From: Phoebastria nigripes | Lineage: Eukaryota; Chordata; Aves; Procellariiformes; Diomedeidae | Assembly (NCBI GenBank): GCA_035582835.1 | Contig: JAYKAV010003091.1 | Span: 360,638-424,637 of the forward strand | Length of the DNA: 64,000 bases | Reading direction: 5' to 3' | Part shown: positions 24,901 through 40,400 of the stretch, piece by piece | How positions within the stretch are numbered: position 1 is the stretch's first letter | How the letters are laid out: every line of letters begins with the position of its first letter | The notes under the pieces: model-generated | Told to the model about the DNA's origin: nothing | Seen by the model: only the letters and a program-made list of their open reading frames with translations | Database searches by the model: none | Program-made: the position numbers and the translations under genes

Positions 24901-27900
24901 CGAAGCCCAACTGTCTTCACTGAAAGATGACAGGGCACATGTGCATCCAGGACCAGTAAGTGCTTCAACCAGTATTCACATAGTCAGATACTTAAAGTAG
25001 AAAATTGCATGTTACTGCCATGCCAGCATGAAGGACAGGCTAGGAAAAGCCCAGAGCAACTCTGGCAACTACTGGCTTCTACCCAACACAAAGGGAATAG
25101 ATGTTTGCATCCACAAGCACTCCAAGGGCAGTGCAACAATACATCCTGAGAGATGCGAACTCAAAATGCAGATTTGGAGCTTCTAACTTGTTACAGTCAT
25201 GCTCTTGAGATCACAAGGGGAGAAGAGCAGCAAATGGATCTGTGGACTTGCACGTTTTGTTAGGCAGAAGTAGCGCTCTCCTGGTGGTATGCCAACGCTA
25301 ACCAGGGATTCAGGTAAGACCACTAGTTCAAGTTAATTTTGTCACAAATACCCATTCCATGCTCCATTTTCTCATTACTGAGATGTTTTGGACCAATTCA
25401 GCCAGTCATCATCAGAACAGCCAACATGGCAAATGCAGACCCAGTACCACATCTGCCTTGAACTCACCAACTCCAACACCATCCTTGACGAGCACTGTAC
25501 AATGCTGCTCCCAACAGTTGCGACAGAACTGGTGCTGACAAGCCAGAGAGAGCAAGTTCTCCTTCCGGACAAACTGCATGCACACTGCGCAGTGATGGGA
25601 GGAATGTACCATTGCCTGGGAGAGAGACAAATCAGCATTAAGGTGAAAGCACCCCAGCTCTCCCAGAGTATTCTCACCTCATCCACAGGCACCTGCATTA
25701 CCGTCATTGTGACAATGGTCTCAGGTGAGCTCCAGGCCAGAACAGGTTCATAAGCAGCTGGTGTTTTGGGGTGCTGCACTGCCCCAACAGTCAGTCCTTC
25801 TCACGAACCTCTTTAATCTCATGGAGCACAACAGATTGACAGTCACTGAACAGCTCCTGCCTCTAATCTAGTGCTACCCAGAACTCACGTTTACTTTTCA
25901 GGTTCTTACTCTCGCCTTGTTTGAAAAATGAGGAAATACACCATTGTGTTAGTCCTTCCCTGAATTTACTGATATTCTTTGTTAGCTGGGTCAGAGTCTA
26001 TCACTGTTCCACAGGCCCTGAAGAGCAGCTATAGTTGGATGCAGGCTTAGCAGTGCCCTTTTACTGGACAATGATTTTGGGTAAGAGGAGAGGCAACTGA
26101 AGGTGCAGTGTGTAGAGTGTTTATACAGAGAGGAAAGGGAGTTCACAGACCATCATCTCACATCTCTTATCTTCTGCCTATGCTATATTTGGCAAAGCAG
26201 GCATCATCCCTTCAGCTGAAAAGGATTAGACAGTTTGTTTCAAGTCAGGCATAATTCTGCTATTGCTTCACCAAACCACTGGGAAGCAGTCTGGATCTCC
26301 CCTTGGATCACGCAGAACTAATCCCTAGACAACAGATCTGGCCTCCAACACATCTCGGCTCACCCTTAGGACCTGAAGAACTAGGTCTAGCACAGCATCA
26401 TCAAAAGCAAGGCTCTACAAAGCTGTTAGCAGGAGTTTATGTTCCTATTTTTCCTTTCACAGAGAAGTCATATAATCACTTTTCATCTACTTAAACCTTT
26501 GCTAGTCTTTGAGAAGCTTGTGTGAGACAGCCATCATCTTCCATGCCTAGCTCTGCATGCCAGAGACGCAGAGGAGGAGCAGCAGCAGCATGATACGCAG
26601 CCACATGACAAGCAGAGCTTGTTTTATAGCATGACCACATGAAAAAGGAAATAATGTGACTTTGTTCTAAGTGGCCTCACTTATGGACCAGAACAAGATT
26701 CACCAAGTCTGCAACTGTGTTGATTGCCTACATCAACTGCTCAACCTGAACAGCAAGCGCACTACCTCAAACCTTCACAAGCTATCCCTCTGAGCTCACC
26801 ACTGTAGCTTCTCCCTGTAGTGTCAGCTGCTCTACAGACACTCAGTATGAGCATCTGCCCCCAAAATATCATCATTCTGCATTAGGAGCCGAAGCACAGA
26901 GCAACTTGCTCTAGCACATACAAAAAGACTGTAATGAATTGCCTACCAAACCAAGTTTGTCAAGACTTAAACTAACCTTTTAACTGTAGTATCTTTCTTC
27001 CCAAAATGAAATCACCTTTGCAGTGGCAAGTACTTAAGTGACAGCTGATACAAGATTCAGACAAATCTCAAAATACATGGACTAATTTGAAGGTATGTCA
27101 AATAACAAAGATTTTTTTTCTGGACTCTAGGCAGATAATTTATTTTGAGTCCATGAAGCTTACTCCTGTCAGCTGTTTTAGCATTTTCACTCTCTGCTAG
27201 TTACAAGTCAGCTCAGATGCCAAATCAGGCTTTTAAAATCTCCCCTCCCCCCCAACCCAAAGAGTGTTTCTCAGATGTAATATTTTATCACTCAAAATTT
27301 GACACATGGCAATGTGTTCCTGGGGTAACTGTGGATTGTACCAAGGCACCCACTGTGAATGAAACCTGTAAACATGCAACATGAAGTTTCTATTTAAAGG
27401 GGCGGGGAGGGGGGAAGTATCTAAAGACCTGTATAGCCCTGGCTGCAAAACACAAGCTGTTGGTTCAAATATCACTACTGACTGGCTCAGCAGCAACACC
27501 ACTGGGAGATTTGGCTTAAGCATCCCTGAGCAGAGCAGTGCAGCAAACAGCCATCTCGGGGCAGGGCGGAATCTGTTCCAGCCACAGACAAGCTCTGTTC
27601 ACTCTGTGCAGCCAGAGCTTCCCTTGAGGGTCTTTTAGAGAGCGAGCAGAATTGGAAGAGGTAGCTAAGCCCACACACTCTGCTCCTTCCATTGTGTACC
27701 ATCACTCATGCCAAAAAAAAAAGAGCTTAATTTTCTTGAAGCAAGTAATTCTTGAACGCTACCTGCAAAACAATAGCAAAGCTGCTATTTAAATGTTAGA
27801 CACCTCTTGAATGCATTCTCATTTAAAAAGTAAACCCAGCATTGAGTTAGGGTGTTGGACCTGAGTTTGCAAAGGGTTAATATGGGACAGACTATGCCAT

Positions 27901-30900
27901 TAGTAATGCAATCCTCTGATGAGGTGGGTCAGAGGTGTCTGCCAAGGGAACAGACCAAAATAGTTAGCATACTTACATGTTTGGATGAGGTGGGCTGAAC
28001 TCGTGCTTCTACTAGCAATTGGGCAGCATTAGACTTGTGCCTGAAAAGGCAATTGAAGAACGATCAAATCAATTTCTGAATACATTTTGCTTTGTTAAAT
28101 TGATCCTTCTTGTCTGAATAAATAATAGGCTTTGTGCAAATGGTAGGGTAGGCTTCAACAAGGAAAGTGGAAATGTGTCCTGCGTGAGGCTCCTTCACAT
28201 AGTGAGCTGAACTCTCATCAACAAAACTTTATGAGAGTTTCTTCAAAATCAGAAACAGGAACAATACTTCTCCCAGTAATAGATTAACATTTCCCTTATA
28301 CTCCTTGATGAATATTTTTCTACAACTCTCTCTCTCCCCCTGAAAAATTATTTTTGAAGCTAAGATTTTTTATCCACGCTCCTAGAGCAGTCCTAAGCCA
28401 CTGCCCTTAATAACACACTCCAGTGAGGCTCCTGTCTGTCTCCTTTTCCTTTGTAAAATCAAGCTATCCTGGTTATGTCTCACTTTGACTCCAGCCTATT
28501 ATCTAGTTAAGTATTTACTCTGTGACAGATTATGACCCCTTAGGCATATGAAGCTGTCTGCCAGCAGCCTTAGAATTAAACATGTTTTGCTTTTTGTGAT
28601 TTCCATTGCAGAGGAATGTTTATGTCTCAACAAATTCAGAAATAACAGCATCACTGTTGTGACCATGCTATAAATCCTCCCTCCCCACTAGCACTTTTTA
28701 GTTGTACTAGGGAGCTTTCATTTGATAATGTCACTTCGTGCCAAGCCAGAAGTTTGAAGATCAGATCAACTGGAGAACAACTTGCAAAGTCACAGCTTTA
28801 GAAGTAAACCCTTCCCCAAACCTCCTCTTGTTTAAATCTCATTAGCTAAGCTGCAGAATCGCCCTGAGCTGCTATGCAGGAAACTCACCCTCCACATTCC
28901 CCAGAGAAAAGCTTTCACAGGATGCATGGTAACCAACGAGCCAGTTACCAAAGATGTTGCAACAATATCCATACACGAGATGCATTTCCCATATGTTCTC
29001 TGGATGAAGTTGCTGGCTACAGGGCCAAAAATGGCATGGCAGAATGAGTCAGACTGATGTGCTCTCTATTTTCAGACAATGTTCAGTTCTGAGCCAGTAT
29101 TTTCTGGAGGGGCTGCCAGACAGCAGTGCCTCCTGACACACTTCCCATATATGTTTGGGCAGAGTCCGAACCCTCCTTTTGAAATCAGCTGGAGGACTTC
29201 GTTACAGTGACATTGACCAAGCAACAAAGGGGCTGCACTTCTCAGTTCTCTCACACCATCTTCTCCTGCTCTCCAAATGCTAGTCAGCTTGGAAAAAAAC
29301 ATCACTTATGTTCAGAAGGAGCAAAAACTTCAATGTGAATGTACTACTAAAGAATACATCAGTATAGGTTCAGTGCTCCTTTATGTTTTACGGCTCATAT
29401 GTTCAAAACAGAACATATGTTATCTTTATATTTGTTAAAATAAATATAGATGCAGCACTCTCAATCTGTTATCTCAAAGTTTAAGCTAAATGCATCTACA
29501 GGGTTCCCAGCATGACAATAATTTCTTAGACTGAAAGACATCCGCCACCACTACCGTCTGTCTGTTTACAAATTCCTTACAGGCAATGCAGCCTCGACAA
29601 AACAGTGTTTTTCCTCTGCTCCCTGGAATGGACTGTGTGGCCTGCTTTCAGGTTCAAAGACGCTTGTCAAAAAGACACCTATGAACCATTCTGAGCGTTC
29701 TTGCAAAACAAGGGGGAAAAGCACTGAGCACAGAAGAGAAAAGACTATTTACACTTACCTTTCCAAAATCTCTGAGATTTGCCAGTGGAAACTAACTAAT
29801 ACTAGCTTTGCAACAGCATGTGATACCTATGTGGAAAATAAAAGGAAAAAAAAAAAAAAGTCAAGTTAGGCATATTCTGAGGCCACACCTCTGCTTAGGG
29901 CTATGATCTTCTTATAAGACTAATAAACTGTACAAACTCAGTACAACAGCCCAGTGACACTCAATTCCCATTAAATTACTAGACATAATTTTCACAGCCA
30001 ATGCACTCGCAATATATAGGTTGGAATGAAGCATGGATGTACCCAAACTAACTCACATACTTAGTCCCAACAGCACAGAGAGGAAGGAATCAAGAATTCA
30101 CTGGATTAGCTTAACTGCTCATCCCACATCCAGTCCTGACTGTGGTCACCACTTCAGAGGCCCAGATCAGACTGGGATCAGGGTCCTCGCCAAGTGTGCG
30201 AAGTACGAACTGCAGGGTAGACAGATACCACTTACTGAGCTGGATTAGCAGTAACAAGCTGCAAATGCAGGCATGCTGTGACAGCAAAGGGTAGGGGGGA
30301 AAAAACAAAACATTTTCCCAAGCCTTCACTGTAGAGAAGAAAGTTATACACTGGACTGGAATAGGAAGATGGAAAGCTACTGGGACAGGGACTATTTCCA
30401 TGCAGAATTGCTTGCATTACACGGACTCCTGGCAAGCACTAGCACAGTCCAGGCTAGCCCGAGCACCCTCTAGAATACTGCAACATGACATTTAAAGTCA
30501 TGTTACAAGGGTACAAGCAAACAAGTTCTTTGCTTCTATGTATTAGTTTATTTCAGAAGAAAACAGACTGGTCTGCTAGTACAAAAAGGCTCGTATCCAC
30601 CAAGACCACAGGCATCTGCTGAGCTGCTGGACCTTCAACCTGTCTCTCGACCCCTTCATGCCTTTATCAGGCCCATGGAGTTCAAACAAAGCAGGTCTCC
30701 TGCAAACAAGACACCTCTCCCAGGGGAATTCAGAAGACTCATGACCCCTGCCCCCTCGCTCCTCTCTGTGCTGGGAAGCACCTGGGCAAGCCCAATGCAT
30801 TGAAACACCCTCTGACATTAAAGGACTCTATCTCCCCCACTCCGAGACAAGCTATCACCATAGCACCTGTCTCTCTCTACTATACATATAGAAAACACAA

Positions 30901-33900
30901 CTCCTTCCATCCCAGTTGCAGGAAGAGCTCCTTTTTTTTCCTAGAGAAGCTGTCAGTCCCAATCATCAGCTGAAAAGCCACAAGCCTTCTTGAATCCTGC
31001 TATAGGTGAATCACAGGATCCGATGTACTGGTAATACAGATACACAGCAACCCCAACACAACCCTGGAAGGAAAAACAAGCAATGGTCGCTCCTTCTACA
31101 AAACAAACAGGCTCTGCACACCTAGGGGCAGCATATTCATTACTTTTCTAAATCTACCCCACTGAAGTAGTGCAGTTTCACAACACAACACAACTGACCT
31201 ATTCCTGCCACATGATACTGCCCTGGTCCTGCACCGGCATTTGTCAGCGCTGGACGGTTGGTTCAGCGAGCTAAACCAGCGCAGCACCAATACATGATGC
31301 AGCCGGGGTTTTTAAATGGCTCTTATCTGCCTCTACTTTCTGATTTGCCCACTTTGCTGGCCACTAAGAAATCCCAGTAATAGGAGAGTAATTTTCAATG
31401 TTCAAATAAATCTTTTTCCTAGAAGAACTGAAGCATTAGCTCACACTGCCTGATATCTGGTACGTCACCTTCCTCAACTTTACCAGTGATGTGACCCTTA
31501 GAAAACAAAGGCTGCCCAGGCGGCACTGCCCTCCCTCCTAGCGCAGAAGCCTGTGATTAGATGGAGCGTGGCACACAGGGCNGCTGCTGACAACACACAC
31601 AGTCTGCACAGATGAAGTGCCACTGCCAGCCTTGGATGGGTTGTTATCTTAAGCCCCCAGCCTGGCAGACCCAGACAGACACCTTTAACTTGCTTGTACA
31701 AGGAAGACAGCTGCATTTCGCATTTGTAAAACAAACAAGCATCAGGAATGTGGTCTCTGTAAGACTGGCTTCCTGCAAATGCAAACCACATGCTAATGAA
31801 TCATTCTCTAACAGCAATGAAATTATTTCTCAGTAGCAGTAAGGAAGAACTACCATCCTGACAAAAAAAAACAAACCACCAGACTTAAATTGGAAGTTCA
31901 TCTGTAACATATGAAAATGAGTATTTTTCACTTGGATTTTCAGAGCCTGAGGTATAGCATCTGTTGCAGCATCANGACTCCATGAACTCCATGAAGTTAC
32001 TTGTTCTCAGAGGAGGAACCATGTACATTCAAGAATGAAGAAGTATAGAAAGAGAAATACAAATACTAGCATACACATTTCTGAAATCTAACAAACTACC
32101 CTAACAGAATCAAATGCTTTTGAGTAAAATTATTTGTCAGGCAAAATGTGGAATTAATGCTCCAGAAAGATGCCAGATTAACAGATCTAGAAAAATAATA
32201 AAGCTTCTGTGACCATTCCTATTTTGCTCCAGCTGCAAGCACTGACGGGACCAGCTGTAGTGCCAATTTTATTACTTTCATCATAAAAGCACCCAAGAAT
32301 AAAATATTTTCAATTCATAAAGCCAGGTTCGTGACATGAGTCCACTTTCATAAAAGCCCTGAAGCAGAAAAGTTTTTGATACTACCTGATTGGAGTGCAT
32401 GTGATCTTGCAAAAAAGAAGTCCCAGGGTCAGCCAGTTGCAGCAACATACCCACAGTCTGCTTGGCATGGAAGTACTAGTTCTTACACGTTAAAGATAGA
32501 TAACATTCAAACTGTAAAAAAGAGGGATGGGAGAAGAGCAGATAACTGATGAGGCTGGGGCCATTCCTGCTGAGTGGAGTCTCACCACATTACAATCTAC
32601 GTCCTGCTCACCACCAGCAAGGCTGGTAATTCAGAAGGCAAATGTGAATACCATCAGGGGTCAACACTACCGGAGAGATTCAAGAAAACAAGCATGAGAA
32701 GAAAAGTGTTTAACAAAAGCCTGCTTCTATTGATTACCAGCACTCCCCACTCTTCAATGATTGTACATTCACAATGANTGAATGATTGTACCAAGTCAGC
32801 CAGTTCTTCCACAATAACACCCCAGAATAATTGAAGTATTTCTTTGTAAGCAGGAGCCAAAACATGCTAAGCACAGAAAAATACCACTGCAATCAGCAGT
32901 TTGGTCCATATGTACATAATTAATTACCTTACAGTACTGGAGAAGCAATGTACAGAAGCTGATACTGCTGGCTGAACCGCTCAGAGTTAGAAGACATCGA
33001 TGCCCCCTCCGTACGCACCCACTGCAGCCTCGCAGCTTAGGAAATAAGCCTTGGTTGCTGTTCAGGCACACTGTCCAATATAGCATTTCCTGGACAGTCA
33101 GAAGTTTCATACAATGAAAGATCTCAAACTTGAAAAACATTTCAGAAAGAGCTATGATTCAGTCCCCTATCAGTCACCGGGTGCCACAAGAATCTCAGGT
33201 TATCCAGGAACAATAATACTTTGTCTCAGACATGAAACAAATAAAAAAAGATGCCTTTGATAAATTGCAAGCTTTGCTTACACTTTCCAATTCTCGTTTC
33301 AGAATACTAAGACCCAAAAAAGACAGTGAGATAGCCCACTCAGCGTCTTGCTGGCAGTAGGTCATTTTAGTAAAATACTTCTACAGACCACAGTGCAGAA
33401 GGGAATGCATATTCTAGATGCTGCACTTCTATTTTAGTTTTTGTCTGCAACTGATAAATTGTGCCAAAGCTTTGACATAACTTGACTTCTCCAGAACTCT
33501 TCTAGCTGTAATTAAATTTATTAAAGTTTAGAAGATGAAAGCTGAAAGCAGTAGTCATGCTAAAAAATTTCTTTCTTTCCCTCATTCTCATTTCCCCATT
33601 TTCTCACCATCAGCTTAAAACTTTAAGATCAAAGATCAGCTCAGTACAAATCTGAACCTGGAAAACTTCCGACTGAAGGCCATGCTTCTTTCTTCACAAT
33701 GGGGCGGCAAAGCTGAAGAGAGAGGATCTCATCCAATCTGCAATTTCCAGCTTCACCTTAAAACAGGAATTTGGTCACCTCAGAAGCCTCTTCCAAACCT
33801 CCATCAGCTTAACTTTGACTTCGCAGTGATAGAAGGCTGCTGATTGCCAGAAATGGGCACCAAATGCTAATGTTTATCACTGCACTGGAAAAGAGGTGCA

Positions 33901-36900
33901 GTGTCTATGCACACAAGAAGGGTGACAAGAGGAAGCTGCTCTGCATAAGGGAAACACTCTACAAGAGTTGTAAAAAAAGTCTGAAAAATTTACATAGCGC
34001 TGGACAAAATTAGATTCTGAAAGTAGAACAAAGAAGTAATGCCATCACATTAAACACACATCTATTAATTTTCTGGAAGAGAGGACAGTATTTTTTTTCT
34101 TATTATTTCTACCTCCATTTATCTGCTGGGTTCTTTACTCTCCAAGATAAGCAAAATTCTCACACTTCTGAAGTGCGAGAGAGGATCTGGCACTCTCAGG
34201 ACAAGACAATATCAAAAGAATTTGCAAAGAAGCTCTGCAGGTACCTTGCTGGGTTTGGAGAGCTCTAAGACGACTATGTCTCAACTTGCTTCCCTAGATA
34301 AGCTATGTTGTTTGAAGAGCTGAAGTTTCATCTCTCTACAGCAGAAAATCTTTTCAACGATGCCACTTTGACAGTTGCTAATTCAGACAGAAATGTTTCC
34401 TAAAAGCTAAAAAACCACCGTCTTTTGTAGAGCTTATATTCTACAGAAATTGCTCATGCATATTTATGTCGCATGCATATCTCATGAGTTCATTTCACTT
34501 TTCTCCAAGGGATGGCCTATTTTCTGGAGGTGTGTTTCAATCCTCACTTTTGCAGAGATATGGTATCAGGAATTTAAAACAAGAATCATCACATGATTCT
34601 CAAAGAGATTCAATTCAGAATGAGTTGGAGATATTATGATCTGATTGGAGCTGACATCCCGTGGCTTTGCACCAAGCTGACAATTCATGTTAGATCAGGG
34701 TTGCACTGAAACGTCTGGCCGAGATGAACACAAACCTGGCATAAAGAAATGCAGCTTCCATTTCTTGTGTTTCCCTTAATCAAAGTTTTTTATACAAATA
34801 GATTTAAGCAAATAGGATTAATCTTGAGAAGCATTTCTTTTAATCCACAAATAGTTTTTGTTAGTTCTACAAGGAAAGGATGAACTTGGGAAGTTATTAG
34901 TTTCTGCATTGCATCAAAACTTCTAAAAACACACTTAAATTCTTTACAACAGTAAAAACACACAGAGCAAGAGCCTCCGAAATTGTTGCTGTTGGTGAGC
35001 AAGGATGGGCAAATTAGAGACTGAACTGAGTTTGCACTAAAGAACAGTAACACCGTAGAAAGAAACCATACTTTGTATCAAATAATTTTGCTGAAGAAAA
35101 AAATGCCTTCAGACACACTTTACTTAAGGATACTGAGGTGAAGAAAGCGACCCACAAATGGAAAAAATACTATTTTACACTCATTTCTCTTGTGGAAAGT
35201 AGATCTGACTCCCTCCATGCCCCACTGGAAAAACTATCCGACTGCCCCGTTTTTACTGAAGGATTTCTCAGAAAACTGCAGAAATATTAGGAATTAAGAA
35301 GAAATAAAAGAGCAACCAAAAAGCTTTTTGGACCACATTTTCTTCTTTGCTTTGATCTACCCCTCTTTTAAGCAGGCTTCCAATATGCAATCCTGGTAGA
35401 AAACTCATGAGGTTGCAGTGGCTTGAGCTGTGATTAACATCACCTGCCATAAACATCCCAAGTGTTCAAAGTCTTGTGGCAAAGTCCTCCATATCTGTTA
35501 CAGGTTTCTGAGCATTAGAATGCTGTTTTCAAAACTGAACTCAAATTAATTTCACTTATCAGAAAAAAAAAAAAAGACAAAGTTACAACAAAATCAGATA
35601 CGCTGCTTTTTTTTCTGGGTTCAGTCAAGCTTAAAAAAATGTGAGAAAAAGCCCTCCACCTTTAGGTTTCACTCACGGTATTGCTTACAATTTGTCTGAC
35701 ATTTCAGCCCCTCTCCTGATTACAGAGTGCAGGCTGCACCGGGGAAAGAAATGCAATTTAGAGTGTGTAGCTGCAGTCTTGATACCATAGAAAGATCTTG
35801 ACAAACAGCACTACACGAGCTCTGCTTCATCACAGGGTTTTAATCTGTACCCTGTCACTCACCCTCTGGCATGCAGAGACCTGGTCAGTCTGCAAGATTA
35901 GAATAATATTTAGGAGGCAGAGTGCAGTTTGGGAATGACAAATACTGCCAGTGTTATAGACTCGGTGAAGTCATTGGTGCACAACCTAGTTGGCCACATA
36001 CTGAAAAAAGGGGATCTCGGGTTAAATTCTAACTGCTTCTCCGCACTTACACATTGCTCTAATCCATCTGCTCTCCTACACAGGACAGCAACAATTTCAG
36101 CTGCAGCTGCCAACAAACAGGATCAGTAGGACTCAGCTAGGAAATCTCAACATACGTATTTCNCAANNNGTTAGGNTATTCTTCCTGAGGAGATTCAGAA
36201 ATAAATTAAAAAGAANAAGAAAAAAAAAAAAAAAGACTTAAGCAAGATGGTATGCCAGAAGGCATTATTACAAAATAGCTGTGAGATTTCTTCTTTGAAA
36301 GATTTAGAGCGAAAGAAATGCAGCAAAAAAGCTGTAAGACGGCCCACAGAAGATTGACATGAGACTCCCCAGCTGTACGCACTAGAGCTATTCTTTCCAA
36401 CGTAACGTAGTGTCTGAGAGCATCAGCACCCAGTGCACGCTGCACTGCGTTCCCCGCATGCTGCCAAAACCCCCAGCAACACACCCCACTGCTGCACTCA
36501 GCCCCTGCTCAGGTGCTTTCCTAGCAAAACACAGGAGAAGCGGACAATTCTTTCTGGTTGACACAAAGGAGGATGCGGAGGATGTACAGGGAGGAAGCGA
36601 AGAGCAGGTAATAATCTGAATTCACACAATCGTGACCGGTGGCTCAGGACACAGGGCAGCCAACTCGAACTGGAAAGCACTGGTGCGTGCACACAGCCAC
36701 AGCAGCACCCACATGCAGAGCGCAGGGCTTAGGTAACTTCGCAGTGAGTAATCCCTGTTCGCTCCCAAATAACATAGTCCTTCACTTGACAATCCCAGCT
36801 TCTAAGGGCATTTTTCTTTTGTTGTAAAAAGATGCAGAGGAGGAACATCTACTTTGTAAAACAGTGTTTCATAGTACACAATGTAGCTCATTTCTGCTGT

Positions 36901-37363
36901 GCCATCCTTAAAAGGCACGGCACGGCACACAAATTTGGCAACGCACTTCAGCTGTTTCATGCCCTCCTGTGATCATGTTGTCCAGCTGTAAGCTTGCAAC
37001 ATAAAACAATTACTGAAAGATTGTTTTGGCATTTTTAATGACTTGAGTCTTGCCTCTACCTCCCACCAAGATCATACTCATCAACAGCTGTGAACAGATT
37101 TTCTTGCTCACTGCAGAGTCATACTGGCTGTAAGATACACTTAAGGCGTGAATCACAAAGCAATGTGTGGGCTGTAATCACCCTCCACATTTGCGGCTCA
37201 TTTTTCCAATCAAGTTGAGAATTTCGGCAGTCCTGGGCAACAAGGAACAAAACTAATTTCTCTCCTCAAATGACTTCATGACATTGTCACAAGGTTGCAA
37301 GGTCTGGCTCCCCAGCCAGCTCTCTTATCTTGCTGACCAGAAGTCTACAAAAACTTACTATGC

Positions 37364-37409
<46 letters not shown>

Positions 37410-40400
37410 CCTTTAGGAGCCAAAATAAAACACACACTGAAGACAGTTATGGACATACTCATGTCCTCTTGATGTTTAACATACTATTAAAATACAGGCA
37501 TTGTGAATCTGGTAGGCAACAACACAGCTTTCGTATAGCAGAACTTCCAGGATCTTTCTGTTTGGGAACAAAAAGCAGGTAAAGGACAAAGGTATGTCTC
37601 AAATGTGCGTGTTCCTAAGGGTTACAACTTCAGACTGGATGCCCCACATAATGTTGGCTTGATATTAAAACACAGAACATGGTACAGATATAAACCTGCA
37701 TGTCCNGACTAATTTAGGGTTTACAGGTACTTTGAAATAGTGTGTTACCATTGCCAAACAGCACCATAGGTGTTCTGTGGAGAAGTCAAATTTGCCATCA
37801 GGGTCTACCATTTATAATAAATGATATTTAAATATTTACTAACTGTTTACTAATATATACTAATATTTACCAATGTTGGCTCTTATGGACACTAACTTTC
37901 AACACNAATTTTTCAAACTCTGTTCTTATGTACATGCATTTTAATACTGCAAGGGGCTTTAATACCTCTCTTTAATACCTTGAGGTACGTAGGTACAGCT
38001 AGTCTTTTATGGCTGCCATTTTATGTTGCATATAAGTTTCATGAAGTCATTATGGCATCAAAAAGGATGACTATACAACACCGTAGGTTTGTTCAGATAA
38101 GCACCTTATACCACATACTTGGTCGCGGTTTGCACAGCGATACAGGAGGCACACACACCAGTGTCTTGGCATCTAGCTCTTTACGGACTTTTTGCGATCG
38201 CACTGAACAGGCATTCTGCGAGCGCCAACTTCTTCGGGTAGAGCTGCTCATACAGGCTGCCAATCTCCATGCACATGACTCTGGATCTGCTAAAGATGGT
38301 ACTCAAAAAGCACCACTGCCAGCATTCACCAAGCAGCTCTACAAACTAACTGTTCCGTGTCAGCACAATTTGAGTGTGTGCAACAGTTTCAGAGAGCTGT
38401 GTTTTTATGAGCAAATACTAATTTGGTCGCATTAAAAGACATGACATCAATAAGGTGAGCAAGAATATATGAAAAACTGGTTTATCTCTGAAAGATCAGC
38501 AGTGATAACACGGATTAATGGATTCAGTACTATGTCATGACATCAAATACTTTTTGCATCTACCACATTTTATTCTTCAAGGGACAGGGCTAAAAAAACA
38601 CATCACAAACTGTTATTTCAAGGAGCAAGGGAAGTAAGCTTTTTGCTGNCTGGTAAATATTAGCAGATTACTCACATTAGCGAACTGAAAATTTCAAGTT
38701 CTTCAGTTTTACAATTCCTTTGGTTTTAGTGGAAAGACTAATCAGTACCAATTGCCTGTAAAACACCACAACTATCTTTCCTTGTTACCTTGTTACGTGC
38801 AGAAACATCTTAGCTTCCTCATGACTGACAATCAGCTTCTAAAAAGACCTGAAGTCAAGGTAACATTTTTTCACAAGTTGTAATTGCAATTGTTTTATCT
38901 GGTGGTTTAGATCACCAGTTTAAAGAAAATTGGTAAAAACTAAAAAGATCCATCTCATCACTGAAACAGAGAAACTACTGCCAGTTATTTGGAACATCAC
39001 AGATATTCCAGACTTGTACGGAGACCCTCAGCAGAGCCAGGAAGTGTCATTCACCAACAAAAACAATATGACATCATCACACACTTAATTGCTCACCAGT
39101 GACAGGGTCACCTTTGTTTGTACAACTGTTGAGTATCATACTGTTTGTGTGCATGTACTGATACTGCCACTCCAGGACCTGCAATCACTCAATGACGATT
39201 TGACAAGAGTTATCTTGAAAACAAACTTTTTACTATACAATTTTAATTCATTATTTTTGAAAGATACTGGATTTTATAATTATATCTACTTTTTAAAAAG
39301 AACTGTTGTAAATTCCTTTGCTGGTCTGTAGGCAATAGATGCCATTCTGCTTTCAAGAGTATTGTCCTTAACGTGTGTTGACTGTTGGTCAAGTGACGTT
39401 TTGAGGAATTAAAAGTGATCTGCTTTGATTCACAGGCCTTTTGGTCAGACAATCACAGTTTTGGATAATATTAGTTTGAGATTTTCTTCTGGCATGTTTC
39501 AACAGAGATAGCCTATCCTAATTTTAGTCAGGGTATTAAGTGAACCCTCCACAAACAGACCTGCAGTTAACAGCACTAACCAAGGAGCAAACATTTCCTC
39601 TTGTTTTTCCTGGAAAGCAAGGATCTACACACAGCTCTTACTAAAACCAAAATGAGAAGAAACTTTCAGAGTACCACTACGAAGTCCCTCTTGCTTCAGT
39701 ATGGTTCTGGGATAACCACTATTATAGTTGCAGACCTGGCACACAGCACAGCTGGTAGTATCTACTGCTACCTTGTTCGTACTAATTTTTCTATTCAGAA
39801 TTCCCCACTTGATAAAAAGCAAGTCAGAAGAATTCAAGGTAGAAGTTTCCTATGACAGTAAGAGATACAAGGGCATACATACATCTATCTACATACTGGG
39901 TTTCAGGCTTTTATCAGACTTCAGATTTTAACCAATTTTTGTCTATACCTGGGGTAGATAAACAAGCGTTTTGTTGAAGAGGCTGTCTCTTTTGATGTTG
40001 AATTCAAACTTTTAAACATACGCAAGGTGCTCACATCTGACCTGCAGTTAGCCAGCCAATGCAAGGTTTGTTCACTTGTCTGTTTAGCTTCAGTAGGAGC
40101 GAGAACAAGGACAGCTGTAACTCACAAGGAATGAAAAAAGGTAGCCAAGAGGGTTTCCAAGGAAGATCACCCTTCACCTCAACACTTTTAAAAAAAATAG
40201 GAATTCAACACTTAGCCTGAAATAGCTGAATAAAACAGTTTACAAAAAAATGTTGCGGGTTAACGAGCAGAGCAAATGAAATACTATTTATTTAGATTGT
40301 TATTAGCTAATAACAGTACAGATTGCAAGTATGAGGACGTAAAGCTCTGAATACCTGTTTCTGGTCTTAAAAGCATGTAAACAATATGTCATGGAGGAAG

